A program made the translations under genes and the position numbers. A DNA stretch of 10,021 nt from Oscillospiraceae bacterium (GTDB lineage: Bacteria > Bacillota > Clostridia > Oscillospirales > Oscillospiraceae), in NCBI GenBank assembly GCA_017405545.1, contig JAFRAF010000295.1:1-10021 (forward strand), given 5' to 3'. Below, in pieces: positions 1-6,979 of this stretch. The notes beneath the pieces were generated by a model, which was not told where the DNA came from, ran no database searches, and worked only from the letters and a program-made list of their open reading frames with translations. Within the stretch, counting starts at the first letter, position 1. Every line of letters begins with the position of its first letter.

Positions 1-2
1 GA

Positions 3-71
3 CTGGACTATGCTGAAACTGCGGAGCTCCTCTGCAGGCGCTTCGGCTTTAAAAAGAAGCCAGAGGTCACC
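3..71 (+). CDS. Possible C-terminal end of an upstream corrin-pathway protein, in frame with cbiE
   Basis: The reading frame of cbiE stays open to the left edge, and the 23 codons before the GTG at 72 read like real protein (LDYAETAELLCRRFGF, then a lysine-rich linker). The other two plus frames look non-coding here: one has a stop at 14-16 and the other gives a serine/arginine-rich peptide ending at 84. The helix-like end resembles the C-terminus of precorrin-6A reductases (CbiJ/CobK), which often finish with a short 'GL-x-x-E-E-x-x-x-L-L' type segment. That assignment is inference from a very short piece. Because no stop codon lies between this stretch and CbiE, either the upstream protein is fused to CbiE-CbiT or the stretch is simply an N-terminal extension of CbiE. 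Confidence 0.35.
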
Positions 72-1283
72 GTGCTCGGCATAGGACCGGGAGACGGCGG
101 GGCCATGACAATCCAGGCACGCAGAGCCCTGGACGAGGCCGAGTGCCTTATAGGCGCGCCCAGAGTACTGGATTCGGCAGATACACGGGGAAAGCGCCGT
201 ATTGAAGCCATCTCCTCCGCAGATATCAGGGACGCAATTATCAACAACAGCGGATACAGCCGCTTCGCCGTGGTGATGAGCGGCGACGTGGGCTTTTTCA
301 GCGGAGCGAAAAAGCTTCTGCCCCTGCTGGACGACTGCGTTGTCACAGTCCTGCCCGGCATCAGCTCTCTTGTTTATCTCTGCTCAAAACTCGGCTGCGG
401 CTATGAGGATGTCGTCAGTGTGAGCCTTCACGGCAGGGACAGGGATATTGCGTCAGATGTGCGGAGAAATCCCCGTATATTTGTCCTGACGGGAGGCTCG
501 GACGGAATGAGAGAGCTCTGCCGCAGGCTGGTTGACTCGGGTCTGGGCCAAGTCAATATGCACATAGGCGAACGGCTGAGCTACCCCGATGAGAGGATAA
601 GCTCCGGCACGGCTCTGGAGCTGTCAAAGGGAAACTACTTCGCCCTCAGCGTGGCCCTTATAGACAATTCGAACGCAGAGGGCTCCTTCAGCTTTGGACT
701 GCCTGACAGCGCATTTCTGCGCAATACGGAGGGCGAAAAGCCCATACCCATGACCAAAAGCGAGGTCAGAGCCGTCTGCCTGTCAAAGCTACGGCTGACA
801 GAGAAATCTGTGTGCTGGGACGTGGGTGCCGGTACCGGCAGCGTGTCTGTAGAGATGGCCCTGGCTGCACGCCGCGGCCGGGTATACGCCATAGAGCGGC
901 GGAAAGATGCGGCTGAGCTTATCCGGGCAAATGCCGAGAGCTTCGGCCTTGACAATATTGAAGTCGTTACAGACTCTGCGCCGGAGGCATGCAGAAGGCT
1001 TCCTCCACCCAGCCATATATTCATCGGCGGCTCCTCCGGACAGCTTTGGGATGTCATTTCCCTCGGGCTGGAAAAGAATCCCTCAGTGAGAATAGTCGCC
1101 ACCGCCGTTACTCTTGAGACGGTTTCAGCGCTGACAGATTGCATGGTCAGATACCCCTTTGACGAGACTGAGGCCGTTTCCCTGTCGGTTGCACGGGACA
1201 GTAAGGCAGGTACATACCACCTGATGCGGGCCGAAAACCCGGTGACTGTCTTCACCATGCAGGCAAAGGAGAAAAGCCGATGA
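72..1283 (+). CDS. cbiET: Fused cobalt-precorrin-7 C5-methyltransferase / cobalt-precorrin-6B C15-methyltransferase (decarboxylating), CbiE-CbiT
   Basis: This is a two-domain, SAM-dependent corrin methyltransferase of the CobL layout. Residues 1 to about 200 are CbiE, a tetrapyrrole methylase: the N-terminal GIGPGD loop is at 3-8 and the SGDVGFFSG motif at 70-78, followed by LPGISS at 94-99. Residues about 210-403 are CbiT, a Rossmann methyltransferase: the typical entry PMTKSEVRA is at 226-234, SAM motif I (DVGAGTGSVSVE) at 250-261, an acidic end of strand 2 (AIER) at 273-276, and IFIGGSSG at 316-323. Together they methylate C5 and C15 and decarboxylate the C12 acetate side chain in the cytoplasm. 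The 403-residue length fits the fused family. The GTG start at 72 is supported by GAGGT at 63-67, but the frame is open further upstream, so the true N-terminus is uncertain. The stop overlaps the cbiB start (ATGA), which implies coupling. Confidence 0.9.
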   Translation: MLGIGPGDGGAMTIQARRALDEAECLIGAPRVLDSADTRGKRRIEAISSADIRDAIINNSGYSRFAVVMSGDVGFFSGAKKLLPLLDDCVVTVLPGISSLVYLCSKLGCGYEDVVSVSLHGRDRDIASDVRRNPRIFVLTGGSDGMRELCRRLVDSGLGQVNMHIGERLSYPDERISSGTALELSKGNYFALSVALIDNSNAEGSFSFGLPDSAFLRNTEGEKPIPMTKSEVRAVCLSKLRLTEKSVCWDVGAGTGSVSVEMALAARRGRVYAIERRKDAAELIRANAESFGLDNIEVVTDSAPEACRRLPPPSHIFIGGSSGQLWDVISLGLEKNPSVRIVATAVTLETVSALTDCMVRYPFDETEAVSLSVARDSKAGTYHLMRAENPVTVFTMQAKEKSR

Positions 1284-2242
1284 AGCTTCCGGTGCTTGCG
1301 GTGCTGCTGGGGTTGATACTCGACTTGATCATAGGCGACCCCCATGGGCTCCCCCATCCCGTCGCAGGGATAGGCAGACTCATCTCCGCACTTGAAAAGC
1401 TGCTCAGAAAGCTGCTGCCCAAAACACCAAGAGGAGAACGTGCGGCGGGCGCGGTTTTATGGATTCTTGTTGTCGGAGTGAGTTTTGCGCTCCCATTTTT
1501 CATATTGCGTTTCGGCTATATGATAAACCCCTGGCTGGGCTTCGGTCTTGAGAGCATAATGTGCTGGCAGATACTGGCAGCGAAAAGCCTCAGGGCGGAG
1601 AGTATGAAGGTATATAAGGCGCTGGAGTCCGGCAGTCTGGAGGATTCCCGCTATGCTGTCAGCATGATAGTCGGGCGGGACACAGTCTGTCTTGACGACG
1701 CCGGCGTAACAAGGGCCGCTGTGGAGACAGTAGCCGAAAACACTTCCGACGGCGTTATCGCTCCACTTTTGTTTATGGCCATAGGCGGGGCTCCGCTGGG
1801 CTTTTTTTACAAGGCCGTAAACACCATGGACTCCATGCTGGGATATGTTGAGCCCCCATATAAGGATATTGGCCTCGTGCCTGCAAAGGCGGATGACGTG
1901 ATGAATTTCATTCCCGCCCGCGCAAGCGCTCTTTTGATGCTCTGCGGCGGCGGTATCCTGGGTATGGACTTCAAAAACGGCTGGCGCATATTCCGCCGCG
2001 ACCGTCTTAAGCACGCAAGCCCCAATTCCGCACAGACCGAGTCAGTCTGCGCCGGACTGATGGGACTGCGTCTCGCGGGCGATGCCTGGTACCACGGCGT
2101 TCTGCACAAAAAAGAGTATATAGGCGACGAGATCAACCCCATTGAGCACGCGGACATTCCCCGCGCATGCCGCCTTATGTATATGACGGCCTTTCTCGCC
2201 CTGCCTCTGAGCCTTGTGATCAGATACTTTATCCTTCCGTGA
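1280..2242 (+). CDS. cbiB: Adenosylcobinamide-phosphate synthase, CbiB (CobD in aerobic nomenclature)
   Basis: This integral membrane enzyme joins (R)-1-amino-2-propanol phosphate to adenosylcobyric acid, giving adenosylcobinamide phosphate. The 320 residues match the family length. Visible family signatures are the N-terminal DLIIGDPHGLPHPV (15-28), the central ETVAENTSDGVIAPLLF (149-165), KAVNTMDSMLGY (178-189) and SPNSAQTESVCAGLMGLRL (247-265). Hydrophobic segments lie at about 4-19, 55-80, 157-177, 212-228 and 299-318, as expected for a polytopic protein. The ATG at 1280 overlaps the cbiET stop by four bases and has AAAGGAG at 1265-1271 with good spacing. Its amine substrate comes from the product of the next gene, cobD. 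Confidence 0.93.
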   Translation: MKLPVLAVLLGLILDLIIGDPHGLPHPVAGIGRLISALEKLLRKLLPKTPRGERAAGAVLWILVVGVSFALPFFILRFGYMINPWLGFGLESIMCWQILAAKSLRAESMKVYKALESGSLEDSRYAVSMIVGRDTVCLDDAGVTRAAVETVAENTSDGVIAPLLFMAIGGAPLGFFYKAVNTMDSMLGYVEPPYKDIGLVPAKADDVMNFIPARASALLMLCGGGILGMDFKNGWRIFRRDRLKHASPNSAQTESVCAGLMGLRLAGDAWYHGVLHKKEYIGDEINPIEHADIPRACRLMYMTAFLALPLSLVIRYFILP

Positions 2243-2252
2243 AGGAGGCGCC

Positions 2253-3296
2253 ATGTATTATAAACAGAAAAATCCCCACGGCGGAGCCGCCGCAGAGATA
2301 AGCCTTGACTTCTCAGCTAATGTCAATCCCCTCGGCATGCCGAAGGCGGCTATGGACGCCGCAAGAGACGCCTTGAACAGGGCGCATCGCTATCCCGACC
2401 CCTTCTGCACAAGGCTCGTAAAGGCCATATCCGAGTACGAGGGCGTTCCAGAGTCATATATACTCTGCGGCAACGGCGCGGGAGAGCTCATATATACATA
2501 CTGCTCCGCGCTCCGTCCCCGCCGGGCTATGGAAACGGCGCCTGCTTTTTCAGAGTATTCCGAGGCGCTTGGGCTGGTGGGCTGTCATATCATAAGATAT
2601 CCCCTCGGCATGGACTTGGATTTTATGCTCGATCCCGCTTTTCTTCCAAAGCTGGCAGAGGAAAAACCGGAGGTCCTGTTCCTCTGCAACCCGAACAACC
2701 CGACCGGGCGCCGGATCGATAGCGGCCTTTTGGAGGAGATACTGTCCCTTTGCGGTCATATGGGCACACGCATCCTCCTTGACGAGTGCTTCCTGCCACT
2801 GAGCCTTGACGGTGAGGGCAGTATGATAGCGAAACTTTGCGAACACCCGGAGCTGTGCATACTCAGGGCGTTTACCAAGAGCTTCGGCATGGCGGGTCTG
2901 CGTCTCGGCTGCGTACTCAGCTCCGACAGCGCACTTCTTCAGAGCATGAGCAGACTCCAGCCTCCCTGGAACGTCTCCAATGTGGCTCAGGCGGCGGGCA
3001 TTGCCGCGCTGAGCGATAGCGCCTTTCTTTCAAAAAGCAGAAAACTCATTGTAAAGGAGCGGGAATACATATCGTCTGAGATGGGCGCTATGGGCCTGTG
3101 GGTCTGCCACTCGGAGGCCAATTTCATTTTGTTCCGCGCCGCCGATAATTTAGATATAAAAATGCTCTCAAAGGGCATTGCAATTCGGAGCTGTGAGAAT
3201 TTTATCGGTCTCGGCCGGGGCTGGTACCGGGCTGCTGTCCGGCAGCATCATGAAAACGATGCCTTTATAAAAGCGCTGCGCGAGATCGTGGGGTGA
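2253..3296 (+). CDS. cobD: L-threonine-O-3-phosphate decarboxylase, CobD (PLP-dependent)
   Basis: This is a class I/II fold aminotransferase-like enzyme of 347 residues that decarboxylates threonine phosphate to (R)-1-amino-2-propanol phosphate, the linker that CbiB attaches. It could be confused with histidinol-phosphate aminotransferase, a close relative. The CobD-like N-terminus (NPHGG at 7-11, LDFSANVNPLGMP at 18-30) and the position directly after cbiB decide the call. PLP-site features are NPNNPTG at 146-152, LLDECF at 175-180 (Asp177 contacts the pyridine nitrogen), the Schiff-base Lys209 in FTKSFGMAGLRLG, and Arg217. The ATG at 2253 follows a strong GAAGGAGG (2241-2248) that begins inside the cbiB stop, leaving a 10-bp gap. 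The protein is cytoplasmic, with no signal or membrane segment. Confidence 0.9.
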   Translation: MYYKQKNPHGGAAAEISLDFSANVNPLGMPKAAMDAARDALNRAHRYPDPFCTRLVKAISEYEGVPESYILCGNGAGELIYTYCSALRPRRAMETAPAFSEYSEALGLVGCHIIRYPLGMDLDFMLDPAFLPKLAEEKPEVLFLCNPNNPTGRRIDSGLLEEILSLCGHMGTRILLDECFLPLSLDGEGSMIAKLCEHPELCILRAFTKSFGMAGLRLGCVLSSDSALLQSMSRLQPPWNVSNVAQAAGIAALSDSAFLSKSRKLIVKEREYISSEMGAMGLWVCHSEANFILFRAADNLDIKMLSKGIAIRSCENFIGLGRGWYRAAVRQHHENDAFIKALREIVG

Positions 3297-3301
3297 GGAA
3301 T

Positions 3302-4765
3302 ATGGCAAAATGCATTATGGTCCAGGGCACTATGTCAAACGCGGGCAAGAGTCTGCTTTGCGCAGCCCTCTGCCGCATTTTCAAGCAGGACGGGTACCGC
3401 GCCGCCCCCTTTAAAAGCCAGAACATGGCTCTAAACAGCTTTATCACACGCTCCGGCGGGGAGATGGGCCGGGCCCAGGTGGTGCAGGCGGAAGCCGCCG
3501 GCATACTGCCCGACGTGCGCATGAACCCCATACTGCTCAAGCCAACCACAGACGTGGGCAGTCAGGTGATAATAAACGGCCACGCCCTCGGAAATATGAG
3601 CGCGATGGAATATTACCGCCGAAAAAAGGAGTTCATCCCGGCGGTACTGGAATCATATAACAGCCTCTCCAGAGACTGCGATATACTTGTGATAGAGGGC
3701 GCCGGAAGCCCTGTGGAGCTCAATCTGAGAGATGACGACATAGTGAATATGGGCTTTGCGGCCCTTGTGGACGCGCCCGTCCTGCTGGTGGGCGACATTG
3801 ACAGGGGCGGCATCTTCGCGCAGTTATACGGCACAACCGCCCTGCTCTCTCCCGATGAACGGGCAAGGGTCAAGGGCCTTGTGGTCAACAAATTCCGGGG
3901 CGACAAGAAGATATTCGATTCCGGCATAAGCATGCTTGAAGAGCTCTGCGGCATCCCCGTGGCCGGTGTCCTGCCATATATGCACGTGGATATCGACGAT
4001 GAGGACAGCCTCACCGAGCGATTTGCGGGAGACAGAGAGCGAAAGCTGATAGACGTGACGGTCGTCAAGCTGCCACGCATATCAAATTTCACAGATTTCA
4101 GCCCCTTTGAGCGCTATAAAAACGTCTCCCTCCGCTATATCTCAAAGCCCTACGAGCTACGTGACGCCGACCTGATCCTCCTTCCAGGGACGAAGAGCAC
4201 TATTTCAGACCTCAGATGGTTGCGGGAGAGCGGCATGGAGTCCGCGCTTAAAAAAGCCGTCAGCGGCGGGACTCCCCTTTTCGGCATATGCGGGGGCTTC
4301 CAGATGCTGGGGCGCTCTGTCCGCGACCCTGACCTGGTTGAGGCCGCGGGTATATGCGACATAGACGGTATGGGTTTGCTTGAAATGGACACGGTCTTTA
4401 TTGGCGAGAAGATACAAAGTCAGACAAGGGGCGTGTTTGAAGGCGTCGAGGGTCTGCTCTCCCCTCTCAACGGACTTGAATACGAGGGCTACGAGATACA
4501 TATGGGCAGAAGCGAAAGTAAAATCCCGCCTCTGATGGGGCGGGGGAAGGTTTACGGCAGCTATATCCACGGACTGTTTGACGCGCCCGGCATATGTGAC
4601 GCCGTATTAAAGGCCGTATGTGATGACAAGGGCGTTGCTTTTGAAGCCCTGAGTACCTTTGACCCGCTGGAGTTCAAGCAGAACCAATATGATCTTTTGG
4701 CCGACACAGCTCGGGCAAATCTCGACATGGAGCTCATATACAAAATAGTCGAGAGGCAGATCTGA
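3302..4765 (+). CDS. cbiP: Cobyric acid synthase, CbiP/CobQ (glutamine-dependent amidase)
   Basis: This enzyme amidates the b, d, e and g side chains of adenosylcobyrinic acid a,c-diamide, using glutamine and ATP, to make adenosylcobyric acid. It has 487 residues from the chosen start, which is normal for the family. The N-terminal half is a dethiobiotin-synthetase-like P-loop domain with QGTMSNAGKS at 8-17 and FKSQNMALNSF at 37-47. The C-terminal half is a class I glutamine amidotransferase domain: LILLPGTKSTISDL at 291-304, the nucleophile Cys330 in FGICGGFQMLG, YEGYEIHMGRS at 394-404, and the catalytic His423 in GSYIHGLFD. The ATG at 3302 is preferred over the upstream GTG at 3293 because family members start MAK-x-IM-x-QGT and because GGTGA at 3292-3296 is a plausible ribosome site; the GTG has none. 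Confidence 0.94.
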   Translation: MAKCIMVQGTMSNAGKSLLCAALCRIFKQDGYRAAPFKSQNMALNSFITRSGGEMGRAQVVQAEAAGILPDVRMNPILLKPTTDVGSQVIINGHALGNMSAMEYYRRKKEFIPAVLESYNSLSRDCDILVIEGAGSPVELNLRDDDIVNMGFAALVDAPVLLVGDIDRGGIFAQLYGTTALLSPDERARVKGLVVNKFRGDKKIFDSGISMLEELCGIPVAGVLPYMHVDIDDEDSLTERFAGDRERKLIDVTVVKLPRISNFTDFSPFERYKNVSLRYISKPYELRDADLILLPGTKSTISDLRWLRESGMESALKKAVSGGTPLFGICGGFQMLGRSVRDPDLVEAAGICDIDGMGLLEMDTVFIGEKIQSQTRGVFEGVEGLLSPLNGLEYEGYEIHMGRSESKIPPLMGRGKVYGSYIHGLFDAPGICDAVLKAVCDDKGVAFEALSTFDPLEFKQNQYDLLADTARANLDMELIYKIVERQI

Positions 4766-4842
4766 GAGTCCGGATTCCCGGAGCTTTTATACATGATTCA
4801 TACTTTTGCCGCAATACTTAAAGCGGCGGAAAGGAGATGGCT
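4766..4842 (+). promoter_or_regulatory. Longest gap inside the operon, with two small hairpins
   Basis: This 77-bp gap between cbiP and cobO stands out because the other junctions overlap or nearly touch. It contains two short inverted repeats. TCCGG/CCGGA (4769-4773 and 4778-4782) has a 4-base loop and is followed by CTTTTAT, resembling a weak terminator. GCCGC/GCGGC (4808-4812 and 4823-4827) has a 10-base loop and sits just before the cobO ribosome site. I see no convincing -35/-10 pair. The hairpins could act as a partial terminator, an mRNA processing or stability element, or nothing at all; function is inference. Confidence 0.3.
4831..4836 (+). promoter_or_regulatory. Ribosome binding site deciding the cobO start
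   Basis: AAGGAG lies immediately against an ATG at 4837, which leaves no spacer, and six bases before the in-frame ATG at 4843. Normal Shine-Dalgarno spacing therefore points to 4843 as the real start. Confidence 0.75.
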
Positions 4843-5373
4843 ATGGACAGAACTGACAGCTGTGTCCATCTGTACTGCGGAAACGGAAAGGGAAAAACAA
4901 CAGCCTCCGTGGGCCTTGCCCTTCGCGCCTGCGGAGCTGGAAAACGGGTACTGTTTACCCAGTTTTTCAAAAACGGAAGCTCCTCCGAGATATCGGCGCT
5001 TAAATCCCACGAGGGCGTGACCGTATACGTATGCGAGAACTATCACGGCCTGTGGCACCGCATGGATGAGGAGCAGCGAGCCCGGGCAAGAGAGGATTAC
5101 ACCGGGCTTCTCCGCCGGGTCCTGAGCGAGGCGAAAAAGGGCTATGGCCTGCTCGTTCTGGATGAGGCGGTCTCTGCCTGCAAACGGGGCATTATCCCCG
5201 AAAGCGAGCTCATCGACTTCCTGAAAAACCGTCCGGAAGGGCTGGAGGTGGTCATAACAGGCAGAGAGCCCTCGGATGCGCTTATGGAGCAGGCCGACTA
5301 TATAACCGAGATGAAAAAGCTGCGGCACCCCTTTGACAGGGGCATAGCCGCCAGACGGGGGATAGAATTCTGA
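4843..5373 (+). CDS. cobO: Corrinoid (cob(I)alamin) adenosyltransferase, CobO/BtuR/CobA type
   Basis: This P-loop enzyme transfers the 5'-deoxyadenosyl group of ATP to the reduced cobalt of corrinoids, adding the upper ligand. The 176-residue protein has the family P-loop GNGKGKTT at 13-20 near the N-terminus, a Walker-B-like strand LLVLDEAV (about 103-110), the VVITGREP segment (about 139-146), and the typical C-terminus, in which HPFDRGIAARRGIEF ends the chain. This separates it from the unrelated PduO and EutT families. The start is set by ribosome-site spacing, which makes it two residues shorter than the longest frame. The stop overlaps the cobT start by one base (TGATG). A long antisense frame covers this gene but is only a shadow. 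Confidence 0.93.
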   Translation: MDRTDSCVHLYCGNGKGKTTASVGLALRACGAGKRVLFTQFFKNGSSSEISALKSHEGVTVYVCENYHGLWHRMDEEQRARAREDYTGLLRRVLSEAKKGYGLLVLDEAVSACKRGIIPESELIDFLKNRPEGLEVVITGREPSDALMEQADYITEMKKLRHPFDRGIAARRGIEF

Positions 5374-6455
5374 TGATCTCAACTGAGCAAAAGCTGAACG
5401 AATTGATCGCCTCCGTACCAGAGCCTGACAAGAAGGCGATGGAGCTGGCCCGGAAGCGTCAGTCCATACTCGCAAAGCCACCGGGCAGTCTTGGCAAGCT
5501 GGAGGAGCTCAGTATTCAGCTGGCCGGAATCACAGGCAGAACAAAAAACAGCCTTGAAAAAAAGCATCTGCTTGTCTTTGCCGCGGACAACGGCGTGGTG
5601 GCGGAGGGCGTGAGTATCTCTCCCCAGTACGTCACAGCAAGCCAGACTGTGAACCTCACACGGGCCAAAACCGGTGCCAGCGTACTGGCAAAGCATTTCG
5701 GCTGCGGAATCACGGTCTGCGACGTGGGGGTAAACGCCGACCTTGAGGGCACTCCCGTACTGAACAGGAAGCTGGCCCCCGAGACTTACAATATCGCTGT
5801 CGGTCCGGCCATGAGCCGCGAGCTGGCTGTCAAGGCCATAATCATCGGCGCGGAACTGGCTATGAGCACCGATGCGGACGTCTTCGGCGTGGGTGAGATG
5901 GGCATAGGCAATACCACCACCGCCTCAGCCGTAACTGCTTCGCTGCTCCATACGGACGTTCAGTCCGTCACAGGGCGGGGCGGAGGTCTTACCGACAAGA
6001 GCTTTATAAAAAAGATAGACGTTATCGAGCAGGCGCTTTCGGTCAACAAACCGGACTCCCATGACCCGGTGGATGTGCTGGCTAAGGTGGGCGGCTTTGA
6101 CATAGCCGCCATGTGCGGCGCTTTTATAGGCTCGTCCGCCGCCGGAAAGCCCGCGGTAATCGACGGCTTTATATCAGCTGCCGCCGCGCTCTGCGCCGTA
6201 AGACTCTGCCCGAGGGTCAGAAGCTATATCATACCGAGTCACGCCTCATGCGAGAGGGGCTATTCCCTCATTATGGATGAGTTGGGCCTGGAGCCCATGC
6301 TGTTGCTGGACATGCGTCTCGGCGAGGGCAGCGGCTGTCCCCTGGCCTTTCAGATACTCGAGGCTGCCTGCGCGATAATGTCCGATATGGCCACCTTTGA
6401 CGAGGCCGGAATTGACGACTGCTATTTAAAGCCCCTGCGGGAAGGGTCGTGCTGA
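5373..6455 (+). CDS. cobT: Nicotinate-nucleotide--dimethylbenzimidazole phosphoribosyltransferase, CobT
   Basis: This enzyme makes alpha-ribazole 5'-phosphate from nicotinate mononucleotide and the lower-ligand base (5,6-dimethylbenzimidazole or another benzimidazole). The 360-residue length is typical. Key motifs are present: KPPGSLGKLE at 35-44, FAADNGVVAEGVS at 69-81, GVGEMGIGNTTTASAV at 172-187 with Glu175, and RLGEGSGCPLAF at 315-326 with Glu318. The two glutamates correspond to the active-site pair known as Glu174 and Glu317 in the Salmonella enzyme. The nearest ribosome site is GGGGGA at 5357-5362, rather far from the ATG, so translation may depend on coupling to cobO. No lower-ligand synthesis gene (bluB or bza) is in the window, so the base used cannot be inferred. 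Confidence 0.95.
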   Translation: MISTEQKLNELIASVPEPDKKAMELARKRQSILAKPPGSLGKLEELSIQLAGITGRTKNSLEKKHLLVFAADNGVVAEGVSISPQYVTASQTVNLTRAKTGASVLAKHFGCGITVCDVGVNADLEGTPVLNRKLAPETYNIAVGPAMSRELAVKAIIIGAELAMSTDADVFGVGEMGIGNTTTASAVTASLLHTDVQSVTGRGGGLTDKSFIKKIDVIEQALSVNKPDSHDPVDVLAKVGGFDIAAMCGAFIGSSAAGKPAVIDGFISAAAALCAVRLCPRVRSYIIPSHASCERGYSLIMDELGLEPMLLLDMRLGEGSGCPLAFQILEAACAIMSDMATFDEAGIDDCYLKPLREGSC

Positions 6456-6457
6456 TA

Positions 6458-6979
6458 ATGGGGAAAATGATCCTTATTTCCGGGCCCAACGGAAGCGGCA
6501 AAAGCGCACTTGCCGAAAAGCTCACGTGCAGAATGTCCGGAGAGCGCTACTATATCGCCACCATGATACCCAGCACCGGGGACAACCTGCAGCGCATCGA
6601 AAAACACAGGGCTTCCAGAGCTGGCCTCGGGTTTACTACTCTGGAGCTGCCCGAGCAGGTAGACAGGGCCGAAATAGGCCCCGGCTCAGCCGTGCTCCTG
6701 GAGGACGCCTCCAACCTGCTGGCAAATGAGATATTCAACTCCGGCGGCAGCGCCGAGGGCGTTTATGAGGAGATACTGTCACTACAGCAGAGATGCGCCC
6801 TGCTGACGGTCGTCACCATAGCAGGCCTTGAAGACGGAGCTTACGAGGGCGAGACCGCCGACTACATATGCGCACTCAACAGGCTCAACTCCATGCTCTA
6901 TGAGCGCGCCGACACGGCCATAGAAATAATTGACCGCAAGCCGTATCTCAGGAAAGGTGGTGCGGATGAGATTCTTTAA
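6458..6979 (+). CDS. cobU: Divergent adenosylcobinamide kinase / adenosylcobinamide-phosphate guanylyltransferase, CobU-like
   Basis: CobU converts adenosylcobinamide (phosphate) to adenosylcobinamide-GDP, the substrate of CobS. This protein of about 173 residues matches the family's length and block order: a P-loop GPNGSGKS at 9-16, YYIAT at 31-35, RIEKH at 46-50 with the His (about 50) that aligns with the guanylylated His of Salmonella CobU, LLEDASNLLANEIF at 80-93 and LNRLN at 140-144. It departs from the family at the P-loop (usually GGARSGKS) and at 118-123, where the usual TNEVG motif reads TIAGL. Position between cobT and cobS supports the role. The start is uncertain: GTG 6449, ATG 6458 and ATG 6467 are all in frame. 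I chose 6458, using GAAGGG at 6441-6446. The end overlaps cobS by 14 bases. Confidence 0.78.
   Translation: MGKMILISGPNGSGKSALAEKLTCRMSGERYYIATMIPSTGDNLQRIEKHRASRAGLGFTTLELPEQVDRAEIGPGSAVLLEDASNLLANEIFNSGGSAEGVYEEILSLQQRCALLTVVTIAGLEDGAYEGETADYICALNRLNSMLYERADTAIEIIDRKPYLRKGGADEIL

Noticed and set aside
635..1357. 240-codon minus-strand open frame opposite cbiT and the start of cbiB
   Set aside because: It is antisense to clear CbiT motifs, has low-complexity Ser/Arg-rich content and matches no family I know.
1457..2014. 185-codon minus-strand open frame opposite cbiB
   Set aside because: It is a shadow of the conserved CbiB coding sequence, with no start signal or domain.
3293..3301. GTG start for cbiP overlapping the cobD stop
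   Set aside because: There is no ribosome site before it, and the family N-terminus begins at the ATG at 3302.
4793..5020. Short plus-strand frame beginning in the cbiP-cobO gap, considered as a leader peptide
   Set aside because: It runs into cobO in another frame, has no ribosome site and no peptide pattern suggesting attenuation.
4798..5481. 227-codon minus-strand open frame across cobO and the start of cobT
   Set aside because: It lies opposite well-supported CobO and CobT sequences, has no ribosome site or recognisable domain, and its composition reflects the reverse of GC-rich codons.
6930..6965. Upstream TTG start for cobS
   Set aside because: It would add 12 residues lacking family similarity; the ATG at 6966 has a good ribosome site and the standard MRFF start.
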